From JACDAV01 sp964626755 (GTDB lineage: Bacteria > Chloroflexota > Limnocylindria > Limnocylindrales > CSP1-4): a stretch of 64,000 nt of DNA. The notes beneath the pieces are model-generated. The model made no database searches. It worked only from the letters and a program-made list of their open reading frames with translations, and was not told the origin of the DNA. The stretch is taken from NCBI GenBank assembly GCA_964626755.1, contig CAZVGO010000045.1, positions 5,547 to 69,546 on the forward strand, read 5' to 3'. A program made the translations under genes and the position numbers. Below, piece by piece: positions 8,325 to 17,160 of the stretch; the first letter of the stretch is position 1, and each line of letters starts with the position of its first letter.

Positions 8325-9050
8325 CTACCAGGCGCTCGTTGCGATCTGCCGCTTGCGGTCCCAAGCGAGGTTTCCGAATGCATAGAGGCGGCGTGCCACC
8401 TCGGTCGCCTCGTCGACCGCCCAAGCCGCGTCCATCGCCTTACCTGTCGGCCGCGGGAGCGTGCGCCATCCGGCCGCCTGCTTGACGAAGTCCTTGGCTG
8501 CTTCGAGCCACTCCGGAGGGGTGATGCCGCGGAAGGAGCCGACCTCAAGCCAGAGCAGCGTCTCGGCGAAACACTCGAGGTCGAGAGGCTCTTCTCGCTT
8601 CGAGTCGATGCTGCCGCACGCGAACTCCCGGAGTTTCGGCTCGAGCAACCGCAGGCGCTCCCATCCGGAGACGCGGGGGTCGTACATCGGGCCCAGCTTG
8701 TCGATGATGATGCCGGCCTCGTGGTCGATCGCGGCGGCATCGACATCCGTGTCGCCCGAGAGGACGAGCGAACGAGCCGCCTGGTAGCGGTCGAACCAGC
8801 GCGCCCGATCTCGCAGCCGCGACATGCGGCTCGCGTACCAGACGACTCCGCCGAGGATAACCGCCGCAACGATGGCTGCGATCATCCAGATGCCCAAAGG
8901 TTCCCCCGTGCTGCTCGGCGCATGAATCACCGCCTCGGTGAAGGATGGAGCAGCGTCGGCCTTTCGCGCGAGGCCAAGTGGCATATCTGACTGCGCCCCG
9001 GGGCTCTCCCGGAGGCCTAGCACCGCAGGCGAATAGACCGCGCCAGCCAC
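8325..9050 (-). CDS. Single-pass membrane protein with cytoplasmic domain
   Basis: The GTG start gives 241 residues, though a later start is possible because the first 45 residues are low-complexity. One membrane segment (about residues 53-73, IWMIAAIVAAVILGGVVWYA) is followed by a basic turn (SRMSRLRDRARW), which puts the C-terminal 165 residues in the cytoplasm. That domain is charged and helical with no recognised motif. It is divergent from the 136-residue gene at 9094. Function unknown. Confidence 0.6.
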   Translation of the reverse strand: MAGAVYSPAVLGLRESPGAQSDMPLGLARKADAAPSFTEAVIHAPSSTGEPLGIWMIAAIVAAVILGGVVWYASRMSRLRDRARWFDRYQAARSLVLSGDTDVDAAAIDHEAGIIIDKLGPMYDPRVSGWERLRLLEPKLREFACGSIDSKREEPLDLECFAETLLWLEVGSFRGITPPEWLEAAKDFVKQAAGWRTLPRPTGKAMDAAWAVDEATEVARRLYAFGNLAWDRKRQIATSAW

Positions 9051-9093
9051 CCCGCGGACGATCTGCGGGTGAAGCTGTGCACTGCCCGAAGAG

Positions 9094-9504
9094 ATGCGCC
9101 AGGCCGCCTACGGCGCTTGGGCTATCGCTCGCGACGACGTCCTGGCGTCCTGGCGGCGCGGAGAAGATCCGCGCAGCCTCCAGCCGCCGATTCCGAAGGC
9201 TGCGCGAGACGCAGCAGCGCTTCTGCGCCGTACATCGCCCCCAGCCGGGATGAGCCAGGACGCTATTGATGAGGCGATCGATGCGATCGAAGCTCCGTAC
9301 GGGGCCCGCATCCTGCGAATGTTCCGCGAGGCCATGACAAACGGACAGAACGATTTCGAGCGGGCCAGCGCGGTCCTGACGCTCGTGCGCGACCTCGGGC
9401 TTCGTCCGGCGCCAGTTCCGGAGCCCCTTCCCGTCATCGAGGTGGACGACATTCATCTCGTCTGCTGGATGGCCCTGGTTCCGGAGCAACCCGCCGTTGC
9501 CTGA
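9094..9504 (+). CDS. Hypothetical helical protein
   Basis: The product has 136 residues: an aromatic and charged helical N-terminus (AYGAWAIARDDVLASWRRG), a PPAGMSQDAIDEAIDAIEAP segment and an acidic C-terminal strand. From memory only, the pattern recalls the tails of large helicases in defence operons, so it could be a truncated derivative; this is not established. A stop lies 24 bases upstream in frame. The next gene begins inside its last three codons, implying co-translation. Confidence 0.5.
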   Translation: MRQAAYGAWAIARDDVLASWRRGEDPRSLQPPIPKAARDAAALLRRTSPPAGMSQDAIDEAIDAIEAPYGARILRMFREAMTNGQNDFERASAVLTLVRDLGLRPAPVPEPLPVIEVDDIHLVCWMALVPEQPAVA

Positions 9505-10207
9505 GCCGCTCGACCAGATCCGACGGATACTCGGACGGCCCGGCTCGCCATCGAAGGCCACGTTCTCGTTCGGCACCGGGAAGGTCGTGACGCTCCTTGT
9601 CGTGGTGTTCTTGGCGGGTGTCGCGTTGACTGCAGTCGCGTTGGCGCCTGGGCACCAAAACGGGGCCGCCATTGCCCCGAGCCTGTCACCCGAGGCGTCT
9701 GGCCCGGCGTTTACGCCTGTGCCGGTGACTGGTGCCCGCGGAGACGTCCCGTATGACGTCTACTACGCCGACGGCTTGACGGCCGCCCAACGGCAATGGT
9801 GTGGCGAACAGCCATACCTGGTCGCGGATGCTCTCGGGGAGTTCCAGCTGGTCGGGTTCGACCACTGGGACGGAGAGACATGGAACGGCGATACAGCCGC
9901 TTTCGAGCAGACCGGCAACTACACCTCGGGCTGCTCCGTGGCTTGGTACCGGCACGAGCACGCCTCCACGAGCCTGGCTGCGCCCGTGTTCCCATTCGGC
10001 ACGCTGCCATATCGGTTGACACTGCCCGAGGACTGGATTGGGGCGACCAACGCTGCCGACTGGGCGGAAGCCGTCGTCGGGTACGAACGCTGTTGCTCGC
10101 GCGGCCTGCGCCCGGGCCACGAGAGCGGTAACCGGTCGAACGCTAGGGACCGCCTGTTGGCCCCCGTCACCGGCACACATGACCGAACCAGGCTTAGCGA
10201 CCGGTGA
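9497..10207 (+). CDS. Membrane-anchored extracytoplasmic protein
   Basis: A TTG start overlaps the end of the preceding gene. The 236-residue product has a short cytoplasmic N-terminus, one membrane segment (about residues 29-51, VVTLLVVVFLAGVALTAVAL) and an outside domain with Tyr, Trp, Asp and two Cys (QQRWCGEQP-like and SGCSVAWYR) that could form a disulphide. The basic, Arg-rich last 35 residues look unlike the rest and may reflect a late frameshift. Function unknown; coupled to the 136-residue gene. Confidence 0.55.
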   Translation: MPEPLDQIRRILGRPGSPSKATFSFGTGKVVTLLVVVFLAGVALTAVALAPGHQNGAAIAPSLSPEASGPAFTPVPVTGARGDVPYDVYYADGLTAAQRQWCGEQPYLVADALGEFQLVGFDHWDGETWNGDTAAFEQTGNYTSGCSVAWYRHEHASTSLAAPVFPFGTLPYRLTLPEDWIGATNAADWAEAVVGYERCCSRGLRPGHESGNRSNARDRLLAPVTGTHDRTRLSDR

Positions 10208-10251
10208 CCGACTCCCTCGACGGCGCGCCTCGAGCCGGACATCATGTTGGC

Positions 10252-11130
10252 ATGGGCCTCATTCAGGACGCGATCGCCGAGGCGCGGGACCGATCGGTCG
10301 CCACGAGCGACCTGCTCCGAACGTGCCAGGTGGTCGCCTTCCGCCTCAAGCACCAGGGGCTCAAGGAGTGGGTCAACTTCGAGCTGTCGGGGTTTTCCGA
10401 CGATGCCGAGCTCCCCTCGTATCGCGTCCTGGCCGGAGTACGCCTCAAGGCGACGATCGTCAATCCCGCCCGCTGGTACCGAGGAATCGACGTGCCGCTC
10501 GGGTCGATCCCTCCCACGTACCACGAGTCCGCCCAGCGAGTCCACCTCCGGGCGCCGGTCGCGGAGCTCGAGGGGCTGGTGCGGAATGCGTCGAGCACCT
10601 TGCGCACCCAACCGGTTCCGCCTGATGTCTTCACGCAGCTCGAGATCATGGAGATGTCGACCACGCTCGAGCTATGGGGCGAACTCTCGGCCCACGCGGT
10701 CGTCGGGCTCCTGGACCAGATCCGTACACGCGCGCTCACGCTCCTCCTCGAGCTCGAAGCCGCGAACCCAGACGCCGGCGAGTCCATTGACGGCTCGCCT
10801 CCGGTCGCAGCCGAGACACTCGACCGGATCGTGCAGACTGTGATCTACACGGGCAGCATCATGGTCGCTCCCGCGGCGCAGATCGCTATCCAGCAGGTGG
10901 TAATTCAACCGGGCGACCTCGACACGCTCGTCGCCTGGGCTCGACAGACAGGGGTCCCCGAGGCGACCATTCGCCAACTGCCGGACGCGATTAGCGCCGA
11001 CGGCCAGACGATCGGTGCCAAGACCCGCAAGTGGATGCAACGCGCCGCCGCGGCCGCTACCAGCGCCGGTCGTGACGTCGCAGTCGGCGTCATCGAGGCG
11101 GCCGTCCGGCGCTACCTCGGGCTGCCATAG
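10252..11130 (+). CDS. AbiTii-domain protein, candidate abortive-infection factor
   Basis: From the ATG at 10252 the 292-residue product begins MGLIQDAIAEARDRSVATSD, then LLRTCQVVAFRL and WVNFELSGF...LPSYRVL. This order (helical pair, W-E-L-G, LPxYR) is the signature of the AbiTii domain named after a lactococcal abortive-infection protein. The domain fills about residues 1-190; the rest is a coiled or helical tail with QIAIQQVVIQPGD. A GTG at 10204 in frame would add 16 unrelated residues and is less likely. A CATCAT at 10240-10245 could be a -10 for a leaderless transcript. The 1103-residue gene follows after 25 bases, so the two are probably one unit. Confidence 0.75.
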   Translation: MGLIQDAIAEARDRSVATSDLLRTCQVVAFRLKHQGLKEWVNFELSGFSDDAELPSYRVLAGVRLKATIVNPARWYRGIDVPLGSIPPTYHESAQRVHLRAPVAELEGLVRNASSTLRTQPVPPDVFTQLEIMEMSTTLELWGELSAHAVVGLLDQIRTRALTLLLELEAANPDAGESIDGSPPVAAETLDRIVQTVIYTGSIMVAPAAQIAIQQVVIQPGDLDTLVAWARQTGVPEATIRQLPDAISADGQTIGAKTRKWMQRAAAAATSAGRDVAVGVIEAAVRRYLGLP

Positions 11131-11155
11131 CGGTCGGTGCGCCGACGCCAGGACC

Positions 11156-14100
11156 ATGAACGAGTCTGAGCCGAACGCTGAGCAACCCATTCGCTTGACG
11201 GCGACCGAGCATGTCGTGCTCGAGCGCTTGGAGCACGAGGAGCTCGACACCGAGAAGCCGCGCCTGGCTCGGACTTATCGCCGGCTGATCGAGCTCTCAC
11301 GGTCAACCGATGAGGTCGACGCCGTCTTAGCAGCGCACTTGGTGCGGGAGCTGCTCTTCGTCCTGCCAGTCTCTGCCAGGGTCCCCGTCGAGCCTGGCCA
11401 CATGGACTACAAGAGCTACGCCGAGACAATCGCCGAGTCCTGGCCGAACGGCGCACGCAACAAACCGATCCCTCGCGAAACGGTCGACAAGGTCCGCTCC
11501 TTGTTGGAGGAACACGAACGGGCGTCGAGGCGCGCGTCGGCGGGACCCGACGCATTCATTCGACGCCGTGACGCGGGCCGCGCCGCCTATGTTCCGGATG
11601 AGTCGGTGGGGCGCTGGCGCCGGCTCTCAACTCAAGGGACCGACTATGCGCACCGCGTTCGGGCCGCGGGGCACGACCTGCCGCAGCCGGACCAAATCCG
11701 ACGACTCGTCGACGAGCTGACAGCCGCGTTACTAGGCGTCTTGGCGCCATGGTTCGTGTCCATTGGCGAGGTCGATCGAATGCTCGCGTTGCAGGCACCA
11801 ACAGAGTCGGACGCGCGCACGCTGGTCCAGCTCCTCGCGACCCCGTCACAGCTTCACTACTTCTATTCCCGAGCTGACGACCGATGGCTCGATGGGATGT
11901 CCAAGGTTGACCGGGGCATGACGCGCCCGCCGGAGCTGGTCGCGGTGGAAGGCGGGGTACAGGCACCCGGTTGGCCGCAAGGACAGTTCCTCACCCGCAT
12001 CGCCGCCACCGCGCCGGACGCGGTAGCCGCGATCGCATTGCGCGTTCAACCCTCCACGAACTACCGCGTGTTAGACGTGATCGTGGACATCGCCCGAGCG
12101 CTCCCCGCCGAGAACGCGGTCAGATTGCTGCCGTCGCTCAAGCGACGACTTGACCGAACGGCCGCGCTGGACTTCGTCGCGGTCGATGTCGGCAAGCTTG
12201 TACGGAAGCTGGGCGAGGAAGGCCACCCGGGCGAAGGCGCCGGACTGCTTGTCGCGATGGCCCGGCCCCTCGCGGTCCGCGATCGGCACAGCTCCTGGGA
12301 CCTCGAGCAGCTGCTTGGATCGGTCGAGTCAGTTGCCGCTGCTGGCGTGCCCCTGGGGACGGGCCTCTACCGCCTTGTCAAACGGACGCTTCCTGCGCGT
12401 CGCCTTCGCAAGTTCTCGACGATGTGGCTGCGGAACGTCGACCGCAAGCCCCGCTACGGTGCTGGCGCGGAATGGATGCTCGCAAACGCGCTCTACCGGT
12501 TTCTGCTCGCCGCCCCACTATCGGCCGCCGTCGCCTGCACGGGCACCCTCCTCGGCGAGCGGGAGGAGGTTGCGCGACGAATCGCCCTCGCGGCCATCGC
12601 CGATCGCGCTGACCTCCTCGACGAGCCCGATCCCCTCCTGCTCGATGCGGCCCAGTGGGATGACGAGGACAGTACCCGCTACGAGTTCCGGCGAGCGCTC
12701 GGTGCCATGTGGTCACGAGCGTCAAAGGCGGCTCGGGCTGCGCTGCTGAAATACGCCGGGGATGCGGTCGAGGCTGAAGTGTTCGTGGAGCGGGCGGCGA
12801 CGGCAGGCTCGGACAGGTCCCCTGACGAGATCAGACGCATGTGGCGGGGCCGTCTAATGCACCGGATTGCCCATGACCTGCCAAGGGCGTGGCTAAAGCG
12901 ATACGGACCACTGCCCGACGTGGAAGACGACCGGATGCCCGAGATGATCGCCGAATGGGGCGGGGACGCGAGCCCAATCGAGGCGGATAGCCTGACGACT
13001 CTCCCGGTCGACGAGGGCCTGGTGTTCTTGGCGACCTGGACCGAGCGTGAACGGCCGACATTCGGCGGTGACACCTTGGCCGGTCTGGCGGGCACGGCGG
13101 GCGAGGTGGTCGCTTCGCGGCTCGCGGAGTTCGCGCCGCACACGGCGACGATCGCAGGCCTTCGGCCCGCGATCGTCGGAGCGATCACCTCCGGCATCGA
13201 ACGGGCACTGCGGGCGGACAAGCTCGAGGATCCTGGCTTGGGCGTTGCATTCGTGCTGGATGTCGTGGAGCGCATCGATGCGGACCACGGCGTCGACTGG
13301 TACCGGGAATTGTTGCGCGACGCGGCAGGGTGCATCGAGGTCGGAGCCCACAAGGAGGTCCTCGGGGAGGCGGCCATGGACCGTGCCCTTGCCTTTCTGC
13401 GGGACGCGCTGGCTCGCGGGCCGGCGACTGACTGGCATGAGCGCGGTCCGTCCGAGAACTGGGATGCGGCCATGGTGGCCTTGAACACGGTGCGCGGGGA
13501 AGTCACGACCGCATTGGCCGAGCTCCTGTTCGAAGCGGGGCGAACCAAGCGTCGCAGTCAGCTCGACAAAGCGTCGGCGATCCTCCGGCAAGGCCTCTCG
13601 CACCCCGATGGCGCCGTTTCGATGCGAGCCGCCATCGGCATCCGCTTGCCTTGGGTCCTTGGTCACGACGCGGATCGCCAAGCCGAGTGGATCGAGCTCC
13701 TCTTCGGCCCGGGCGTCCACGAGGAGGGCCGCGACGCGTGTTGGCAGGCGTACCTGCTCTACTCGCGGCTCTTCCCCGAAACGGTCGCCCTGCTCGATCG
13801 TGTCTATCTCGAGGCTGTCAACACTTTCGAGGCCCGAGAGCCCGATGAGCGACAGCATCCGCGAGACGATCTCGAGCAACTCGGCATCCACGTCGCGTGG
13901 GCGCATCTCCTGGCAGTCCCGGCCGAAGCAGACGGAAGCTGGCTTATGACGTTCTACCGACGCGCCCCGGACTGGGTCCGCGCAAGGGTCACTCGGTGGA
14001 TCGCGGAACAGGCCGCCGAACAGGACGCCAGCGGTGAGGTTCGCGAAAGAGCCCGCGTCTTCCTGCGCGCGAGGGTCGCCAACGCCGACGTAGGCGGCGA

Positions 14101-14467
14101 CCTGGCTGAGTTGAGGGCTGTTAGTTGGTGCGCGTCATCCGAGGATCGGCCCGAGGACGTACTCGAGGGGATCATCCTGCCGGCACTGACGAAGACCGGG
14201 GGCCGGACCGAGAACGAGCAGGGCTCGACAGAACTCGTCGCGCGCATGTCCGCGGGCCGCCCAGCGCCCGCGGCTCGCGCGCTGCGTCTCCTCGTGGACG
14301 GCGATGAGTGGCACTCACTGCCTCACGTGGCCGCGGAACCGCTGCGACGGGCGCTTGAGGACCTGATCGCGTCTCGAGATCCGGAGGCGCGCACCGAGGC
14401 CGAGGCAACCATTCACATCCTCGGCGCCCAGGGATTCCTGGGATACCGAGACCTGCTTCGGCCATGA
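11156..14467 (+). CDS. Large helical-repeat protein next to AbiTii
   Basis: The ATG at 11156 gives 1103 residues; an open frame from 11015 lies inside the AbiTii gene and is ignored. The sequence is almost wholly helical, with Ala/Leu/Arg-rich segments suggestive of HEAT- or ARM-like solenoid repeats. No Walker motif, nuclease motif, signal peptide or membrane segment is visible. It contains the phrase LSHPDGAVSMRAAIGIRL, typical of HEAT repeats. The length and pairing with an AbiTii protein suit a sensor or scaffold in a two-gene defence system, but this is inference from context. No named family is recognised. Confidence 0.7.
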   Translation: MNESEPNAEQPIRLTATEHVVLERLEHEELDTEKPRLARTYRRLIELSRSTDEVDAVLAAHLVRELLFVLPVSARVPVEPGHMDYKSYAETIAESWPNGARNKPIPRETVDKVRSLLEEHERASRRASAGPDAFIRRRDAGRAAYVPDESVGRWRRLSTQGTDYAHRVRAAGHDLPQPDQIRRLVDELTAALLGVLAPWFVSIGEVDRMLALQAPTESDARTLVQLLATPSQLHYFYSRADDRWLDGMSKVDRGMTRPPELVAVEGGVQAPGWPQGQFLTRIAATAPDAVAAIALRVQPSTNYRVLDVIVDIARALPAENAVRLLPSLKRRLDRTAALDFVAVDVGKLVRKLGEEGHPGEGAGLLVAMARPLAVRDRHSSWDLEQLLGSVESVAAAGVPLGTGLYRLVKRTLPARRLRKFSTMWLRNVDRKPRYGAGAEWMLANALYRFLLAAPLSAAVACTGTLLGEREEVARRIALAAIADRADLLDEPDPLLLDAAQWDDEDSTRYEFRRALGAMWSRASKAARAALLKYAGDAVEAEVFVERAATAGSDRSPDEIRRMWRGRLMHRIAHDLPRAWLKRYGPLPDVEDDRMPEMIAEWGGDASPIEADSLTTLPVDEGLVFLATWTERERPTFGGDTLAGLAGTAGEVVASRLAEFAPHTATIAGLRPAIVGAITSGIERALRADKLEDPGLGVAFVLDVVERIDADHGVDWYRELLRDAAGCIEVGAHKEVLGEAAMDRALAFLRDALARGPATDWHERGPSENWDAAMVALNTVRGEVTTALAELLFEAGRTKRRSQLDKASAILRQGLSHPDGAVSMRAAIGIRLPWVLGHDADRQAEWIELLFGPGVHEEGRDACWQAYLLYSRLFPETVALLDRVYLEAVNTFEAREPDERQHPRDDLEQLGIHVAWAHLLAVPAEADGSWLMTFYRRAPDWVRARVTRWIAEQAAEQDASGEVRERARVFLRARVANADVGGDLAELRAVSWCASSEDRPEDVLEGIILPALTKTGGRTENEQGSTELVARMSAGRPAPAARALRLLVDGDEWHSLPHVAAEPLRRALEDLIASRDPEARTEAEATIHILGAQGFLGYRDLLRP

Positions 14468-14891
14468 CTACCCGCGACCCGGGAGCCCTTATGGGAGCCC
14501 TTATGGATCCTGTTTCTTGCGTATCATGCGTCTCTTGGTGGGCGTATCTGAACTCGAAAGAGACGCATGAGACGCTTCGCCGGGAATCCGGTATGCGGTA
14601 CCAAACTCGCTCGTTTACGTTCAGCCTGGTCCCGATGCGACCCGGCTGAACCCCTTATCTGAACCCTTATCGTCGACGGGCGAGCTCGGGCGCGCACTCG
14701 TCGTTAGCGCGGTCGGCCCTTGGCAGGTCAGGTGAATGACCGCCGCGGCGTCCCGCGGGCCGACGTCCGACAGCAGCCCGCAGTCTTCCTCGGTCGGGAC
14801 GGCGACGACCTCGTGTGCCGTCTCCAGATCTTGGCGCTCCCGTGTCCGGTCGGTTCCGGCGTGCTAGACGGCCGGGCGTACCCTCGGAGAC
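14468..14891. repeat. Gene-free stretch with short direct repeats and a 13-bp inverted repeat
   Basis: GGGAGCCCTTAT occurs twice in tandem at 14481-14504. TGAACCCCTTATC and TGAACCCTTATC follow each other at 14647-14671. Between them, TCATGCGTCTCTT (14524-14536) and AAGAGACGCATGA (14558-14570) are perfect inverted arms around a 21-base loop. CCCTTAT thus brackets the palindrome on both sides, which could be a small mobile or regulatory element. A 61-codon frame at 14464 runs through it, but its product is not protein-like. Confidence 0.5.
14879..14884 (+). promoter_or_regulatory. -10 element TACCCT for leaderless transcript
   Basis: TACCCT ends 7 bases before the GTG at 14892, the same spacing seen at a dozen other genes here, so transcription should start at or beside the start codon. 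Confidence 0.5.
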
Positions 14892-15182
14892 GTGAGGATG
14901 CTCGACCGGGTACTGGATGCGGCCAGTAAGGCGTCGGCCGGCCTGATCTTCCTGATCCTCGTCATGTCGCAGTCGTCGCCGTCTACCCGGGCCGCTGGCG
15001 GCCTGATAACGCTCGTCCTGATCGTGCTGTGGCTCGGAGTCGCGGCGCGCTGGGTACTGCGGCGCATGGGGGCGTGGCCGGCGGCCGTAGCCAAGCCCGA
15101 CCCGAACGACTGGCAGCCACCACCGGACATGGACAAGGTGGCCGCCGCGCTGCGCGAACCGCCACCCGAGGAGCGGCGCTAG
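14892..15182 (+). CDS. Small membrane protein, two membrane segments
   Basis: The 96-residue product has membrane segments at about residues 14-25 (weak) and 36-56 (GLITLVLIVLWLGVAARWVL), then a Pro-rich soluble tail (DPNDWQPPPDMDKVAAALREP). The GTG at 14892 is preferred over the ATG at 14898 because the -10 spacing places the transcript start there. It stands alone with about 230 gene-free bases after it. Function unknown. Confidence 0.55.
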   Translation: MRMLDRVLDAASKASAGLIFLILVMSQSSPSTRAAGGLITLVLIVLWLGVAARWVLRRMGAWPAAVAKPDPNDWQPPPDMDKVAAALREPPPEERR

Positions 15183-15411
15183 TCGTCCTACCGCCAACCG
15201 CGGCCGGTCAACTGGCGTCGTGCTGGTACACATGCCTACTACTCGGGTTTGGCGTGGACACGCCTCCGGAGCCGTTCGTTGGAGCGGAGTTTCGTCGATA
15301 GCGGCTACCGATCCCAGCTGTCGAGATTGCCGCGCGTCAGGTGGGCGGACTTCCGGCAGGTGAGCGGCAGCGACGGCCCCGGCGATGTTCTCCCGAGTCG
15401 GGAGACGCGGA

Positions 15412-16092
15412 CTATCCGAGTGGCAGCGACCAGTCGATCGCGGGCAACCCTTCGGCCTCGAGCGCCTCGTTAGCCGATCGGAAGGGCGAGGTGCTCCTGA
15501 AGTTGCGGTACGCCGATCGCCCGGACGGGTGCGATCGCACCTGAATCCGATGTCGACTCGATCGGACTAAGCCCCCCTTCGCCTCGGCCGGGCGACCCCA
15601 AAGCATGAACACGACGGGCGACGCTCGAAGGGCGACAGCCTTGATCACCGCGTCCGTGAACGGTGTCCATGCCTTCAGGTGGCTTCCTGGGCGCCCCTCG
15701 ATGACCGTGAAGGCGGTGTTCAGGAGGAGCACGCCTTGACGTGCCCAGGAGATGAGCGATCCGTTCCGATTGCCCGGACCATAGTCGGACTCAACCTCGA
15801 CGAGGATGTTGGAGAGGGACCCAGGGAACGGCGACGCGCCAGGTCGGAGCGAAAACGCCAGGCCGTGAGCCTGGCCCCGGCGCAGGTACGGGTCTTGTCC
15901 GAGGATGACCGCCCGAACGCTCGAGAACGAGGTCATCTCCAGCGCCTGGAACACCTCGGGGGCTGGGGGATACACGCGACCGGGGTTGGCCTCGCGGTCG
16001 GCCTGGACGCGCGATTGCGTCGCCTCGAACTGCGTCCAGTCGACGATCGGATCGAGCTGCGCACGCCAATCGAGCGGGATGCCACCCGTCAT
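15412..16092 (-). CDS. ung: Uracil-DNA glycosylase, family 1
   Basis: The 226-residue enzyme removes uracil from DNA, the first step of base-excision repair. Motif A is GQDPYLRRGQAHGLAF (D67 is the water-activating Asp), then LLLNTAFTV, and motif B is SHPSGRSAYRNF (catalytic His188). The residue after GQDPY is Leu rather than the usual His, and the HPSPLSA consensus reads HPSGRSA, so the DNA-intercalating loop is altered. Length matches the family. Its place inside the accessory block is unusual for a housekeeping repair gene, although a second backbone copy cannot be excluded. Confidence 0.9.
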   Translation of the reverse strand: MTGGIPLDWRAQLDPIVDWTQFEATQSRVQADREANPGRVYPPAPEVFQALEMTSFSSVRAVILGQDPYLRRGQAHGLAFSLRPGASPFPGSLSNILVEVESDYGPGNRNGSLISWARQGVLLLNTAFTVIEGRPGSHLKAWTPFTDAVIKAVALRASPVVFMLWGRPAEAKGGLVRSSRHRIQVRSHPSGRSAYRNFRSTSPFRSANEALEAEGLPAIDWSLPLG

Positions 16093-16217
16093 GTGTTCAC
16101 CAGAGCAAGCCTACGCGAATGGCCGAGGGATCCCCAAGGGCACTACTTCGCGGGCAGGGCCACGCTGACGTCCCCCGCGACTCTCGCTGGCCCGGGAACC
16201 GCGCGCACCGCATGTCC

Positions 16218-16586
16218 TCAGCCAGCGCGCATCCGGAAGGATTCGACCAAACGCAGGGTGTCGGCGGGTTGAAGGTCCGATGAACCCGACAACTGGAAGG
16301 TCAGGACGTACTCCGTCCCGCCGACCGGGATCACGTACATCGTCCGGAAGGTCGGTTCGGTGCCGATGTCCTCCGAACGTCCCGAGAGGACGATCGCGGG
16401 ACCGATCGGAAGGTCGACCCTCTTGACGGAGAGGCGGTCATCGAGCCCAGGAGTCGCGTCTCCGTAGAAGCGGGTGGCACCGTTCGCCTCCCACCAATCA
16501 AGTGCCTCTTCGGGAGTCTGCCCCGCCATCGCCTCGGCGAAGATCAGCAGCGCGCCGAACGCGTACGAATACCGCTCCACACGCAA
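16218..16586 (-). CDS. Hypothetical protein, start uncertain, possibly truncated
   Basis: A TTG gives 122 residues, but the frame stays open to a TAA at about 16675-16677 and reads sensibly upstream (SGFSGVGLFGACNWPGGSVA, which looks like the end of a lipoprotein signal). No ATG or GTG lies in that extension, so the true start is lost, shifted or non-canonical. The visible domain ends with beta-rich YVIPVGGTEYVLTFQLSGSS and helical DTLRLVESFRMRAG, a layout common in PsbP- or DUF1795-like lipoproteins. The family is a suggestion only. Confidence 0.5.
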   Translation of the reverse strand: MRVERYSYAFGALLIFAEAMAGQTPEEALDWWEANGATRFYGDATPGLDDRLSVKRVDLPIGPAIVLSGRSEDIGTEPTFRTMYVIPVGGTEYVLTFQLSGSSDLQPADTLRLVESFRMRAG

Positions 16587-16715
16587 GGCGACGAATGAAC
16601 CCGGCGCGACCGATCCCCCGGGCCAGTTGCAAGCGCCGAAGAGGCCGACGCCTGAGAAGCCAGAGTTCCGCGGTTAGGGGTGGCTCTCGGCGCCGTTCCA
16701 GCAGGCCGCCGTACC

Positions 16716-17099
16716 TCAGGCACCCAACGGGACCAGCCCACCAGCCCTCGGCGGCCAGAGTGTAACGATACCGTGATCGTTGAGGACAAGGCCCTCCGGC
16801 CAGCGGACAGGCTCCGGAGGGAGGGGCCATACGGGTCGAAAGGCGGCGCCGGGCAGTCCAACCGCGGTGAACTCGTCGCCCAGCTCCTGGTCCATTCCGA
16901 GCACAACGATCAGCAGGTGACCGACGGTCATCAGCGTCGCGTAGCCGATGTGCGGGCTGTCGGCGGTGAGCGGTTGATCCGGAGACGTCAATGGGCACGC
17001 CCTGCCAGAAGACGCGACGCGGCGCGTGCGCGACGCATAGGCTCCCAGCCAGACGCGCGTTCCCGTCGGCCCAGGGCGCCCTTCTGGCGCTGATCTCAC
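16716..17099 (-). CDS. Hypothetical protein, weakly supported
   Basis: The 127-residue frame reads as ordinary protein only from about residue 35 (SPHIGYATLMTVGHLLIVVL, DQELGDEFTAVGLPG); the first third is Arg/Pro-rich and may be an artefact of a wrong start. A hydrophobic stretch at about residues 56-68 could be a short membrane segment or a buried strand. It stands alone between the 122-residue gene and the plus-strand gene at 17161. No family is recognised. Confidence 0.35.
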   Translation of the reverse strand: MRSAPEGRPGPTGTRVWLGAYASRTRRVASSGRACPLTSPDQPLTADSPHIGYATLMTVGHLLIVVLGMDQELGDEFTAVGLPGAAFRPVWPLPPEPVRWPEGLVLNDHGIVTLWPPRAGGLVPLGA

Positions 17100-17160
17100 T
17101 CCACTTCGAGTGTCCGGGCATCGCCGCCGGATCTGCGGTCAGCCTCACAATGGCCCGGTG

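Noticed and set aside
12679..13906. Minus-strand frames of 289 and 337 codons inside the large AbiTii-partner gene
   Set aside because: Antisense shadows; the plus-strand frame is continuous for 1103 codons with ordinary composition.
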